Assembly (NCBI RefSeq): GCF_000632715.1
Contig: NZ_BAWO01000024.1
Coordinates: 1 to 64,000 of the forward strand
Source of the DNA: Parageobacillus caldoxylosilyticus NBRC 107762
GTDB lineage: Bacteria; Bacillota; Bacilli; Bacillales; Anoxybacillaceae
Length of the DNA stretch: 64,000 nt
Direction of reading: 5' to 3'
A model generated the notes under the pieces. That model saw nothing but the letters and a program-made list of their open reading frames with translations. It did not search any database and had not been told where the DNA came from. Every line of letters begins with the position of its first letter. Position 1 is the stretch's first letter. Both the position numbers and the translations under genes were made by a program. Shown piece after piece: positions 43,150 through 51,698 of this stretch.

Positions 43150-43896
43150 TCATTCCTTTCCGTGATCGTACAAAAATACAATACGCTCTCCCGTCTTGTT
43201 TTCCCAATAATGGGACACAACCGCACGGATGGCTTCTCCGCTCGCTTCAAACAAAATTTCTTCGTAATCGGACACAATTCGTTCCTCGTTGATCTGAAAA
43301 GCGAACCGTTCCTTTCTATATTCCTTTCCCGATTCGATACAAAGGGATGTCACATATTTTTCGGGAATCACCGAAGCAATCGAAACAGCCTCCGCATGGT
43401 TGTTCACTAAGCGAAATTCCTCCAAAGAAACGTATTGGACATCAGCGATGCACTCACTAAGCCCCATGCAGACAGTATATACACTTCGGTGTTGCTGTAT
43501 ATAATCGATTAACTGTTGAAACAAAGACTGCTCTTTTACATGGACATAGCAGCGAAAATGCGGAAACCGCAAAAACTCGGTACGGATTTGCGTCCGCGCC
43601 CCTTCGCGCCGTTGCTTTGGAACCCATATATTTCCCTTCGTATTGACATGGTTCAATCCCATCCGTATTTTCCGAACTGGGCTCATAATGCGAATCGCCA
43701 TGTTGACCGTTTCATGATTCACATAGCTCAAATATGCGTTTTCCTCTTTTCCCAAACCAATAATGGCCCCCAATATGCCAAAAAAAGATGTGGGCGGAAT
43801 GATCGAATAAGTCAAAGGCGATGACGTAGAATAGATTTTGCGAAAATGTCCGAAATCCGCACGAATATCAAATACAAGCACATTCATGTCCTTCAT
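43150..43896 (-). CDS. cas5b: CRISPR Cascade subunit Cas5 (I-B)
   Basis: A 248-residue Cas5 protein that caps the 5' handle of crRNA in Cascade. The N-terminal RAMP fold shows MNVLVFDIRADFGHFRKIYS and then LTYSIIPPTSFFGILGAIIG, the conserved glycine-containing segment of Cas5. ATG at 43896 (MKDMNVLVF) is used; ATG at 43887 is possible. It follows cas7 by 6 bp. Confidence 0.88.
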   Translation of the reverse strand: MKDMNVLVFDIRADFGHFRKIYSTSSPLTYSIIPPTSFFGILGAIIGLGKEENAYLSYVNHETVNMAIRIMSPVRKIRMGLNHVNTKGNIWVPKQRREGARTQIRTEFLRFPHFRCYVHVKEQSLFQQLIDYIQQHRSVYTVCMGLSECIADVQYVSLEEFRLVNNHAEAVSIASVIPEKYVTSLCIESGKEYRKERFAFQINEERIVSDYEEILFEASGEAIRAVVSHYWENKTGERIVFLYDHGKE

Positions 43897-43902
43897 TCCT
43901 TG

Positions 43903-44859
43903 CTATTTGACCTCTACTGGAATTCTAGCAGCTTTCAAACTTTCGATAATATCTTCACTGCACACAAGGCGATCATCTTTTTTGATCTCCACTCTTTCAA
44001 TTTTCTCTTTTTCTTTTTCCATAACACGGATCAATGGTGCAGTATCGAGCACATAGTCGGACACATCGCGGATTTCCTCATCGACTTTTTCTGAGTGCAA
44101 AGAAATATATTTATCTAGCTCGCCGATATGAAAATGTTTTTCCTTATAGACAACACGAAGCAATAAGCGGGGAATTTGTCCTGCTTTAGAGCGCGAAATC
44201 AAATTTTTCGTGCCATTCCACATCGCATCGAACAACAATTGCACATCTTCTTCCGTCAGTTTCGTATACGCGGCAGCCGTTTCATTGATAACCCCGTAAA
44301 AGGCAATAAGGGAATAAGGGAGAACATATTCTTCCCGGAATGTTTTTTGCATCATCCCGCTTCCCGATGCAAAAGCGCCTGTTCCTTTAATATATTCCAG
44401 TTTGACTGTGTGAAGCGACTGCCCCATTTTGAATTGAACCGGTCCTGTATGGGTAATAGAGCTTTTTTCTTTTGCGTTTTTTTCGATAGGCAGCGTCACG
44501 CCAAACAGACGAACATCAATGCACTGACGCAATATCTCCTCATTAATAATCCGTTTCATCTCGGCAAGCGACAGTTTGGATTTATCCAATTTTTCGCCGT
44601 CTTTGACTAAAAAATCTTCCGCCCGCATTTTCGCATCCTGGATGTACTCATTTTCTCCCGCAATTTCGCGCACAAAAATTTCTTGATGACAATAATCATA
44701 TAAATAGTCTCGAATGGTGCGCTTTAGCCGAACATCTGTTACAATGTTTCTTCCCGTTTCTTCATCAATCCTTGGTTTATTCTCATCAACTGGATCCCCG
44801 TTTGGATTGGCCCATTGTACATCATATAAAAACAATAGTTCAGAGCGATTTTGCAGCAT
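43903..44859 (-). CDS. cas7b: CRISPR Cascade backbone Cas7 (Csh2, I-B)
   Basis: A 318-residue Csh2-type Cas7 protein that polymerises along crRNA. Family marks are LLFLYDVQWANPNGDPVDENKPRID split over residues 8-33, TDVRLKRTIRDYLYD, the thumb-region residues around CIDVRLFGVTLP, and GPVQFKMGQSLHTV. The frame is intact. It is 1 bp downstream of cas8b and 6 bp upstream of cas5, so all are co-transcribed. Confidence 0.9.
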   Translation of the reverse strand: MLQNRSELLFLYDVQWANPNGDPVDENKPRIDEETGRNIVTDVRLKRTIRDYLYDYCHQEIFVREIAGENEYIQDAKMRAEDFLVKDGEKLDKSKLSLAEMKRIINEEILRQCIDVRLFGVTLPIEKNAKEKSSITHTGPVQFKMGQSLHTVKLEYIKGTGAFASGSGMMQKTFREEYVLPYSLIAFYGVINETAAAYTKLTEEDVQLLFDAMWNGTKNLISRSKAGQIPRLLLRVVYKEKHFHIGELDKYISLHSEKVDEEIRDVSDYVLDTAPLIRVMEKEKEKIERVEIKKDDRLVCSEDIIESLKAARIPVEVK

Positions 44860-44860
44860 A

Positions 44861-46576
44861 TTATGCCTCCTCCTTTGCCATTAATGATTCTCTAACCTTC
44901 GAAACTAGATTCATGCCGCAAGCAAAATAAAAATTCAATTCATCTACTGACATTTTCCACCTTGAGGATGAAAACAAAAATAAAGTGGAAATTTCCTCAG
45001 CTAACTGCTTATGGATAAAATGATAGGATTCATACTCTTCCAACTTATTGATTACTTTCGGAAGCAGCCCTTTTACGGCCCGCTCATCCATTTTCAGCCC
45101 CATTAATTGCTTTAGAAAAGGCTTGCTGCCGTACTTGTTTTGTTGAATGTCGAGAAGCATTTGCGTCAATGAACCAAGCAGAAAAACAGCTTTCTTTTCC
45201 GGAGTATCTAGCTGCTTTCCATACTTTTCAAACAGCGCACCAAATTTTTCGCTCATGGCAGTTCCTCCTTTAACCGGCAACACACCAGCCTGCTCTAAAA
45301 ATACAATTATGGCAATAGCCTGCCTCGTTTTATAAAAGAAAGACGGTTCCCCTGATTGGTAAGCAGGCAATTCTTTGCGCAACTGTTCCATAATGAATTT
45401 GGCCAAAAAAGAAATAGAAAGCGACCGCTTTTTGAATACCGACTCGACGATGTGCAAAAAATATTTGTCGTACGAATTATGGAAGAAAGTCCGGATAAAT
45501 CCAAAATGGAATGAATGATTTCCTTCCGCATATAGATGTTGTTCGACATAGGACTTGGCTTTGAACAGTTCGCTGATTCTTGAAGGCAACACATCTTCGA
45601 TCAAAAGCAGAATTCGTTCCGCACTTTGAATTTTTTGCAAGAATAATAGCTGGATAGAAACGACATTTTTCATATCCTTCAACATGTCCATGACATCTTC
45701 TTCCGTGGTCATAAACGATTCAATCTGCTTCTGATGCATCCGCACTCCTTTTTTATGGGAAGATAAATATTCCAACACCTCTGCAAAACCATCATCCTCT
45801 GCAACAGGAACGATCGGCTTGGGGATAAGCAAATAGGAAAATCCATAAAATTGAAAACGAAGATTCTCTTCAATAAATCTTCTTCCTTCTTCAATATATG
45901 ACTTACAAGAAAGACAAACAGGATAATTTCTCCACGCCTTTTCTTCATCCAATCCTCCGGTGATAAATCCCGGCTTATCAAGCGTATAAAAACGAAACAC
46001 CGACATTTTGCCAATAACAGTATCTTTCCGCTGCCCGCAAATGGAACAAACTTGATTAGACGCGGATAATTCCAAATCCTTTTCATTGATCAAAAACAGA
46101 AACGCATCACGAAACTCGGGAATATCATAGAGATACGACCCGTCCACCTTTAAAGAAAGAATCGTCCTTTTACTAGAAAACGACAACTTGCTTTGTAATT
46201 CTTGCAAAATGCGGTCTTTTTCTTTTTCCAATACTTCTTGAATGCCACGGAAGAAGTCATTTCTATTGACTTTGCACATTTTCTTAAACCATCCTAACAC
46301 TTTTTGCTGGTACGTATTCTCTACTGTTGTGATTTTGGCTGTAGGCGAGTAGTTTACCCCGCGGGAAGAGCCGCTGCGAAATAAATATTTACGAAAATCA
46401 GATTTTTGTTCCTCTACTTCACAGCCTTCCCAAGCAAATGCACCGTCGCTCCCTCTTTGAAGAAGAATATGTATGCAATGGGGATAGCCTGGGTTTTCAA
46501 TAAATTGGTCGATAGCTTCTCGGTACTTTCCTCCCAATTCTATACACCCTATTCGTGCTATTGTCTCTATCAACAT
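44861..46576 (-). CDS. cas8b: CRISPR Cascade large subunit Cas8b (Csh1/TM1802 type)
   Basis: A 571-residue large subunit that recognises the PAM in type I-B. A zinc-finger pair is visible, CSICGQ near residue 180 and CLSC near 216, typical of the TM1802/Csh1 group. The rest is helical and weakly conserved. First gene of the cas operon; ATG at 46576 is used. A terminator (46685-46725) separates it from array 2 upstream, so its promoter should lie in the 46577-46684 gap. Confidence 0.82.
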   Translation of the reverse strand: MLIETIARIGCIELGGKYREAIDQFIENPGYPHCIHILLQRGSDGAFAWEGCEVEEQKSDFRKYLFRSGSSRGVNYSPTAKITTVENTYQQKVLGWFKKMCKVNRNDFFRGIQEVLEKEKDRILQELQSKLSFSSKRTILSLKVDGSYLYDIPEFRDAFLFLINEKDLELSASNQVCSICGQRKDTVIGKMSVFRFYTLDKPGFITGGLDEEKAWRNYPVCLSCKSYIEEGRRFIEENLRFQFYGFSYLLIPKPIVPVAEDDGFAEVLEYLSSHKKGVRMHQKQIESFMTTEEDVMDMLKDMKNVVSIQLLFLQKIQSAERILLLIEDVLPSRISELFKAKSYVEQHLYAEGNHSFHFGFIRTFFHNSYDKYFLHIVESVFKKRSLSISFLAKFIMEQLRKELPAYQSGEPSFFYKTRQAIAIIVFLEQAGVLPVKGGTAMSEKFGALFEKYGKQLDTPEKKAVFLLGSLTQMLLDIQQNKYGSKPFLKQLMGLKMDERAVKGLLPKVINKLEEYESYHFIHKQLAEEISTLFLFSSSRWKMSVDELNFYFACGMNLVSKVRESLMAKEEA

Positions 46577-46684
46577 ACCACCCCATCATCATACTTTTTT
46601 ACTACATTGTACCAAAATAGCACAAAAAAAGAGAATTGAATTTTTAAATTTTGTGTTTTGCGAAATGAATGGTTATATCAATGA

Positions 46685-46725
46685 AAAACAAAAAAGAAGA
46701 GGTCGCATTCAACTGCCTCTTCTTG
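46685..46725 (-). terminator. Rho-independent terminator after CRISPR array 2
   Basis: On the minus strand AAGAAGAGG...CCTCTTCTT is followed by TTTTGTTTTTC. It would stop transcripts from array 2 before they reach cas8b. Confidence 0.75.
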
Positions 46726-46829
46726 CTTTCACTATTAGTAAAATTTACCTATCACGGCTATTTTTCCGCCTACGCCTTTTGGCAAACAGGATACCAGCTC
46801 GATCGGGGAAGAAATTTGATCATTCATTT

Positions 46830-47030
46830 AGTTCCCATTCCTTATAGGTAAGATAACCGTTTGGATTGGTTAGCTTTCCATCATATTTCTTTCAATTCCT
46901 TATAGTTAAGATACAAACTCCTACTTTCAGAATAGTTTCAATTCCTCATAGTTAAGATGCAAACGATATTTTCAATATCATTATATTACTTTTCATTTAG
47001 GTTGCAATTCTCCGTCGTTACGATCACCCC
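46830..47030 (-). CRISPR. Decayed CRISPR array 2 (four repeats)
   Basis: Repeat copies lie at about 46830-46858, 46888-46918, 46935-46964 and 47001-47030. The best is GTTTCAATTCCTCATAGTTA then AGATGCAAAC on the plus strand. Gaps of about 29, 16 and 36 bp mean one spacer is cut down. The copy next to the leader (47001-47030) is the most diverged, the reverse of what an active array shows. No spacer matches anything visible in this window. Confidence 0.75.
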
Positions 47031-47195
47031 AAAAACGGTGATGTATTAACGTTTTTCTAATATAGTTGTGTCCAAGTATACGCCATTTCGAAAACTTCGT
47101 CAATAGATGAAAATGCTGATGGCTGCAGGGAGGAAAGGAAAAAAGAAGTCCCGTCGATCCTCTGCGCTTTTTGCACGATTGGAAGTCGACGACAA
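47031..47195 (-). promoter_or_regulatory. CRISPR leader, copy 2
   Basis: The second copy of the leader-like sequence, same orientation as 41842-42002, directly beside array 2. Together the two copies flank the whole cas operon as direct repeats about 5.2 kb apart. Confidence 0.7.
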
Positions 47196-47221
47196 TTTTT
47201 CGCCATGGATAATATTATTAT

Positions 47222-47401
47222 ATGACAGAACGATCATCCGCTTTAGAAGAAGACATAACGAGCATGAAAGAACGTTTAACCATGTAGAAACAGCTATTTG
47301 TGTTTCTCGATGAAAAAGTCAATGAAACAAAAGCAATCAGCGAAGCCGTCCACCATGGTCAAGAAGTCCTCACTGCGAAGTATGGCGTACTCTTCTCTTG
47401 A
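47222..47401 (+). pseudogene. Short coiled-coil protein relic with an in-frame stop
   Basis: ATG at 47222 opens MTERSSALEEDITSMKERLT, then TAG interrupts at codon 22, and the same frame continues with KQLFVFLDEKVNETKAISEA to TGA at 47401. Charged heptad-like composition recalls the coiled-coil gene at 56517-57079. A single CAG-to-TAG change would explain the interruption. Too short to assign. Confidence 0.35.
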
Positions 47402-47500
47402 TGTCCACGAACGGAAAGGAAAAACCACCCAAAGCATGTGTTAAAGACTAGCTACTTGCCCTCTAATTGGGCGAACAGCGGCAGGCACTGTTTACGATGA

Positions 47501-47535
47501 AAAAGAGGAAGGAATACGGCCCTTCCTCTTTTTTT
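47501..47535. terminator. Bidirectional terminator
   Basis: The stem AAGAGGAAGG / CCTTCCTCTT with an 8-base loop has a T-run on the plus side and TTTTTC on the minus side. It ends the osmoprotectant operon (minus) and the relic on the left (plus). Confidence 0.85.
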
Positions 47536-47536
47536 G

Positions 47537-48172
47537 CTATGATTTTAAGCCTTTTGGTGTTACTTTATTTTCTAGCTTCCGCAATAAAAGATCAAATAAA
47601 ATCGCTAAAATCGCTGCTGGGATGGCACCGGCCAAAATCAAATTTTTATCGGCGATCCGCAGTCCGCGGTCAATGAGATCGCCTAAGCCGCCGGCGCCGA
47701 TAAAGGTTGCGAGCGCCGCCACGCCGATCGTCAAAACAGTAGACGTTCGTACGCCTGCCATAATCACTGGCAAGGAAAGGGGAAGCTCGACCATCCATAA
47801 AATTTGCCGCGATGTCATTCCCATTCCTCGGCCGGCATCGACAAGCGCGGGATCGACTCCAAGGATGCCTGTATACGTATTGCGCAAAATCGGAAGCAGT
47901 GCATATAACGTTAACGCAATAATAGCCGGCAATTTCCCGATTCCAAAGATCGGAAGCATAAATCCTAACAAAGCAAGGCTTGGAATCGTTTGAATAATAG
48001 CAGCGATGCCGATGATTGGTTCAGCCAGCTTTTTATATCTTGTCAAGACAATGCCAAGCGGAACGGCGAATAAAATCGCAATGATCATCGCGATTCCGGA
48101 AAGCAAAATATGTTCTTGGAAAGCGATCCAAATCTCTTGTTTTCGTTCTATCAGCGTGTTTAGCAAATCCAT
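47537..48172 (-). CDS. Osmoprotectant ABC permease (OpuBB/OpuCB-like)
   Basis: A 211-residue ABC permease of the glycine betaine/carnitine/choline type, with five or six membrane helices (SGIAMIIAILFAVPLGIVLT, IIGIAAIIQTIPSLALLGFM) and the EAA-type loop VDAGRGMGMTSRQILWMVELP. Last gene of a three-gene operon (binding protein, ATPase, permease). The usual four-gene opuB/opuC operons carry two permease genes; here one homodimer presumably forms the channel. Confidence 0.85.
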   Translation of the reverse strand: MDLLNTLIERKQEIWIAFQEHILLSGIAMIIAILFAVPLGIVLTRYKKLAEPIIGIAAIIQTIPSLALLGFMLPIFGIGKLPAIIALTLYALLPILRNTYTGILGVDPALVDAGRGMGMTSRQILWMVELPLSLPVIMAGVRTSTVLTIGVAALATFIGAGGLGDLIDRGLRIADKNLILAGAIPAAILAILFDLLLRKLENKVTPKGLKS

Positions 48173-48186
48173 TTCTCATCCCACCT

Positions 48187-49314
48187 TCACGGTTGCTTTT
48201 GAAACTCCCATTCCGCCAGCCCGCGCATCATGCTCGATCTCGTGATGACGCCGACAAGGCGATCCCCGTCCAATACAGGGATGGCGCTGACGTCCCGTTG
48301 ATGGAAAATTTCCGCGACGTCCGTCACATCAGCATCCTTTGTTAGTGTCGTCACATCGAAATCAGCAATGTCCGCCACAAGAAGATGTTCCTGATGATAA
48401 TGTTTTTCTAGTTCTTTTAATGTCACGACACCAAGAAAGGATTGCTTTTTATCCGTAACGATTAAGCTGTCTACTTTTTTCTCTTTCATAAACCGGAAGG
48501 CCTCGGCCAATCCGCGCTTCGGCGATACCGTGGCGATGGAATGGGACATTAAATCTTCCGCTGTCGGCACGGCTGTCTGTCTTTGTGCCAGACGGTTCTC
48601 TCCAATAAAGCCGCGTACGAATGAGTTGGCAGGACGGCGCAAAATTTGATCCGGCGTAGCAAATTGTACGATTTCTCCGTCTTTCATAATCGCAATGCGG
48701 TTGGCAATTTTAATGGCTTCATCCATATCATGGGTGACAAACACAATTGTCTTTTGAATTTCTTCCTGCAATTTCACAATATCCTCTTGCAGCTGTTCAC
48801 GGCTGATCGGATCGAGCGCGCTAAACGGCTCATCCATCAAAATGATGTCAGGCTCTGCGGCAAGGGCACGAATGACGCCGACCCGCTGCTGCTGGCCACC
48901 GCTGAGTTCCGACGGGTAGCGATGTTTAAACGTTGCTGGATCTAATCCGACAAGATCGAGCAGTTCGTCAACCCGTTTTTGATAGGCGGACGGCTCCCAT
49001 TTTTTCAGTTTCGGCACTAAAGCGATATTTTCCGCAATCGTCATATGAGGGAACAGCCCGATTTGCTGGATGACATAGCCAATGTTGCGTCGAAGTTCCA
49101 CTGGATTCATTTTTGCAATGTCCTGCCCGTCAATATATATCGTTCCAGACGTCGGTTCAATCAGGCGGTTAATCATCCGCATCGTCGTCGTTTTTCCGCA
49201 TCCGCTTGGCCCGATTAAAGTGACCAATTCTCCTTTTTGAATTTCGAGATTAATATTTTTCAATGCGACAAAACCGTCGTCATATTGTTTCCATACATTT
49301 TCAAAGCGAATCAT
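48187..49314 (-). CDS. Osmoprotectant ABC ATPase with CBS domains
   Basis: A 375-residue ATPase. Walker [21 protein letters not shown] is near residue 33, the signature is LSGGQQQRVGVIRALA, Walker B is IILMDEPFSALD, and the switch is FVTHDMDEA. The C-terminal 110 residues hold two CBS domains (VDSLIVTDKKQSFLGVVTLK; RDVSAIPVLDGDRLVGVITR), which in OpuA-type ATPases sense ionic strength or cyclic di-AMP. ATG at 49314 (MIRFENVWKQY) is chosen because AAAGGTGG lies seven bases upstream; longer frames begin at 49344 and 49320. Confidence 0.88.
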   Translation of the reverse strand: MIRFENVWKQYDDGFVALKNINLEIQKGELVTLIGPSGCGKTTTMRMINRLIEPTSGTIYIDGQDIAKMNPVELRRNIGYVIQQIGLFPHMTIAENIALVPKLKKWEPSAYQKRVDELLDLVGLDPATFKHRYPSELSGGQQQRVGVIRALAAEPDIILMDEPFSALDPISREQLQEDIVKLQEEIQKTIVFVTHDMDEAIKIANRIAIMKDGEIVQFATPDQILRRPANSFVRGFIGENRLAQRQTAVPTAEDLMSHSIATVSPKRGLAEAFRFMKEKKVDSLIVTDKKQSFLGVVTLKELEKHYHQEHLLVADIADFDVTTLTKDADVTDVAEIFHQRDVSAIPVLDGDRLVGVITRSSMMRGLAEWEFQKQP

Positions 49315-49343
49315 CCTCATCCCACCTTTGCTATGAGAAAACA

Positions 49344-50246
49344 TTAATCTATCAATCCTTCTGCTTTCAAAAAGTCAATGGCCACTTGTTTTGGACTTTT
49401 TCCTTCCATATTTACTTGCGCGTTGAGTTCCATCATTTTTTCATCCGTTAAAACACCTTCGAGCTTATTCAAAACTTTCTCCAATCCAGGGTTGGCATCA
49501 AGTGCTTCTTGACGGATAATCGGCACAGCGTGATAAGGCGGGAAGTAGTGTTTGTCATCTTTAAGCACAACGAGGTGGTATTTTTTAATGCGTGCATCGG
49601 TCGTATAGGCGGTAATGACATCGATATCGCCGTTTTTTGCCGCTTCATACTGCAAGTCAGGATCAATGTTGGTAGTTTTCTTAAACTTAAAGCCGTATGT
49701 CTCAACTAACCCGTCATACCCGTCGCTCCGCTCAAAAAATTCCGCATCGGAGCCGAATACAAGCTGATCAGATTTCTTAGCGAGGTCGGAGTACGTTTTT
49801 ACACCCAGTTTGTCGGCAAGTTCTTTGCGCATTGCGAGGGCGTAAGTGTTGTTAAAGCCGAGCGGCTTCAGCCATGCGATGTTAAACTTTTCTTTATACT
49901 GCTTTTTCGTTTCTTCATAAATTTCTTCCGGTGTTTTCGATGGATCGTATTTGTTTTTTAAAATGTTTAAGTAGCCAGTACCCGTATATTCCACGTATAA
50001 ATCGACATCTCCCTTTTCCATGGCCTGCTGCAGCATAAACGCGCCGCCCAAACTATCTTCCACTTCTACGTCTAAATCGGTGTTCGCCTTCAAATATTCG
50101 GCAAGCAAGTGGGTTAAAATCACCTGTTCAGTAAACTTTTTACCCGCGACAACAATTTTCCCTTTCTCCGCTTTTTCGCCAGCTCCGCAGGCGCTTAAAG
50201 TGAACAACATGGCAGCGGATAAAAATAGAAACAAGCATTTTCGCAA
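49344..50246 (-). CDS. Osmoprotectant-binding lipoprotein (OpuBC/OpuCC-like)
   Basis: A 300-residue lipoprotein. A signal peptide with lipobox LSAC puts the modified Cys at residue 20. The mature protein starts KGKIVVAGKKFTEQVILTHL, a hallmark of the choline/betaine/carnitine-binding proteins, with LYVEYTGTGYLNIL and AAKNGDIDVITAYTTDARI. Ligand-cage aromatic residues cannot be assigned by eye. First gene of the operon; about 400 bp of non-coding DNA lie upstream. Confidence 0.88.
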   Translation of the reverse strand: MRKCLFLFLSAAMLFTLSACGAGEKAEKGKIVVAGKKFTEQVILTHLLAEYLKANTDLDVEVEDSLGGAFMLQQAMEKGDVDLYVEYTGTGYLNILKNKYDPSKTPEEIYEETKKQYKEKFNIAWLKPLGFNNTYALAMRKELADKLGVKTYSDLAKKSDQLVFGSDAEFFERSDGYDGLVETYGFKFKKTTNIDPDLQYEAAKNGDIDVITAYTTDARIKKYHLVVLKDDKHYFPPYHAVPIIRQEALDANPGLEKVLNKLEGVLTDEKMMELNAQVNMEGKSPKQVAIDFLKAEGLID

Positions 50247-50650
50247 TGAAATTCCTCCTTTATGTGATTATGCATGCGTTATTGATATAGATTGTGCTGA
50301 AGTGATGTGCAGTGGCAAGGAGAGGCCATAAAATGGGAATAACGGGTGAAAACGGTCACAATAATAGCATATCGTCAATTGGATGTTGTTTACAAGTTTG
50401 GTATAGAGCTATATCTTTGCATATTTACCAATTTGCCATGTTGACTCAGGAGCAGATTCCGTATTCTTAGAAATGCTCTGATATACTCCCGTATCCTCAA
50501 AATTCAATAGGAATTATGGGAAAGAAAACAAAATAGCGATGCATGAAATAAGGGATGGCAACACAAAATGTGAAAATGCCATCCCGAGTTTGTTGGCAAC
50601 TTTTATCATTCTTGATGCATCAATCGTCAGCCATTCTTCGCCCGTGTATG
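50247..50650. other. Intergenic region upstream of the osmoprotectant operon
   Basis: Holds the operon promoter. No open frame of interest is seen, and no clear binding site beyond AT-rich -10-like TATTAT near 50363-50368. Confidence 0.4.
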
Positions 50651-50702
50651 TAAAAAATAAAGCGGTATGATGCTTCTAAGCGCCATACCGCTTTATTTTT
50701 TA
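50651..50702. terminator. Strong bidirectional terminator
   Basis: A perfect 18-bp stem AAAAAATAAAGCGGTATG / CATACCGCTTTATTTTTT with a 14-base loop. It overlaps the stop codon of the membrane protein gene at 50700. Confidence 0.9.
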
Positions 50703-51185
50703 CATATGCATATGATGAGAATGGCCGCCGATCGATGGATCGAGCATTCCAAAAATCATGGCAATATGGGCTACTACTAAAAATATACCAACGAAAGTGG
50801 AATGATATTTCAACTTTTGTTCCTCGCTCCATCTCCGCCCGATTATGCCTAAATCGATTAGACTTAATCCCAATAACGGAAGGACTCCCATTAAATAGAA
50901 TCCTACCGCAATGATATCAATCCATCCGCGCCATTCCCCATTCAATGTAAACGGAATGACAGCATTAACAAATAAGTAAATAAAAATTACTAAAAAGTAA
51001 ACACCAACAATGATGCTGCATATTTTGTTGACTTTACGCATCATTCCATCGAAACGGCGAGTAAAAAGAATGGCTAGCTCCGTTATTGCAATGGTCTCCG
51101 CAAGAGCAACGGGAATAGCCATAAATAAAATCAAATTCCAAGGTTGATTCACCGCTAACAGTTCCATGTAATGCGTCATGTTCAT
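50700..51185 (-). CDS. Polytopic membrane protein of unknown function
   Basis: A 161-residue protein with four predicted helices (ILFMAIPVALAETIAITELA; ICSIIVGVYFLVIFIYLFV; IIAVGFYLMGVLPLLGLSLI; STFVGIFLVVAHIAMIFGML) and a His/Met-rich C-terminal tail GGHSHHMHM that could bind metal. ATG at 51185 (MNMTHYMELLAVNQPWN) is chosen because GGGGGTGAT precedes it; a frame from 51215 adds ten residues without a site. I recall similar proteins under DUF6803, of unknown role. It is a single gene with its own terminator. Confidence 0.65.
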   Translation of the reverse strand: MNMTHYMELLAVNQPWNLILFMAIPVALAETIAITELAILFTRRFDGMMRKVNKICSIIVGVYFLVIFIYLFVNAVIPFTLNGEWRGWIDIIAVGFYLMGVLPLLGLSLIDLGIIGRRWSEEQKLKYHSTFVGIFLVVAHIAMIFGMLDPSIGGHSHHMHM

Positions 51186-51330
51186 CCAATCACCCCCGGC
51201 ATTTTGTTGACACATCTACATCTATTAACTTTAATCCCAATTTGTGCATTTTCTTTGGAAAATTTAAGAATAATTTATGGCAAAATTCACTGAATCCTCT
51301 ATGTTGCAAGCGCCAGGTGGAGGAATATAG

Positions 51331-51490
51331 GAAGCACCGAAAAACGGTGATATGGATGTGATTGCCTCCTATACAACAGATGCATCCGTATTAAACCATT
51401 TGGATATTGGACGATGACCGGCCTGTTGGCGTCATCATGCGTTCAAGCATGATACATGGCCAGTGGAATGAGAATTTCGCAGATAAGTGA
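51331..51490 (+). pseudogene. Relic of a second osmoprotectant ABC operon
   Basis: Two adjoining scraps on the plus strand. KNGDMDVIASYTTDASVLNH (from 51340) matches the binding-protein segment KNGDIDVITAYTTDARI of the gene at 49344. Then, in another frame, DDRPVGVIMRSSMIHGQWNE (from 51413, to TGA at 51490) matches the ATPase C-terminus GDRLVGVITRSSMMRGLAEW of the gene at 48187. The order binding protein then ATPase is as in the intact operon, so this is a paralogous operon collapsed by deletion, in opposite orientation. Confidence 0.75.
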
Positions 51491-51491
51491 A

Positions 51492-51538
51492 GGAGGCTGA
51501 CTCAAAGGCGAATTCAGCGACCTTTTGAGCCAGCCTCA
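51492..51538 (+). terminator. Hairpin after the osmoprotectant relic
   Basis: GAGGCTGACTCAAAGG pairs with CCTTTTGAGCCAGCCTC across a 12-base loop, immediately after the relic ATPase stop; the T-tail is weak. Confidence 0.6.
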
Positions 51539-51698
51539 TATCATATGCTTATTTGATTACTGTTACGTTTCTCATGTACTTTAGACTTTACCTCTACCGC
51601 TTCTTTCTCTCTTCGCTCCATCCATACGCAGGGCGCTGGGCCGATTCCCGCCAAGTCCGGCTGCCACGGACAAATGGAATGCTGGCGAGAAGGTCATT
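51539..51698. other. Short intergenic stretch
   Basis: No supported gene. On the minus strand this is where a C-terminal toxin domain of the preceding pre-toxin gene would be expected; no such domain is recognisable. Confidence 0.4.

Noticed and set aside
46669-46851. Plus-strand frame starting MVISMKNKKEEV
   Set aside because: Runs through a minus-strand terminator and into the first CRISPR repeat of array 2, so it is unlikely to be a gene.
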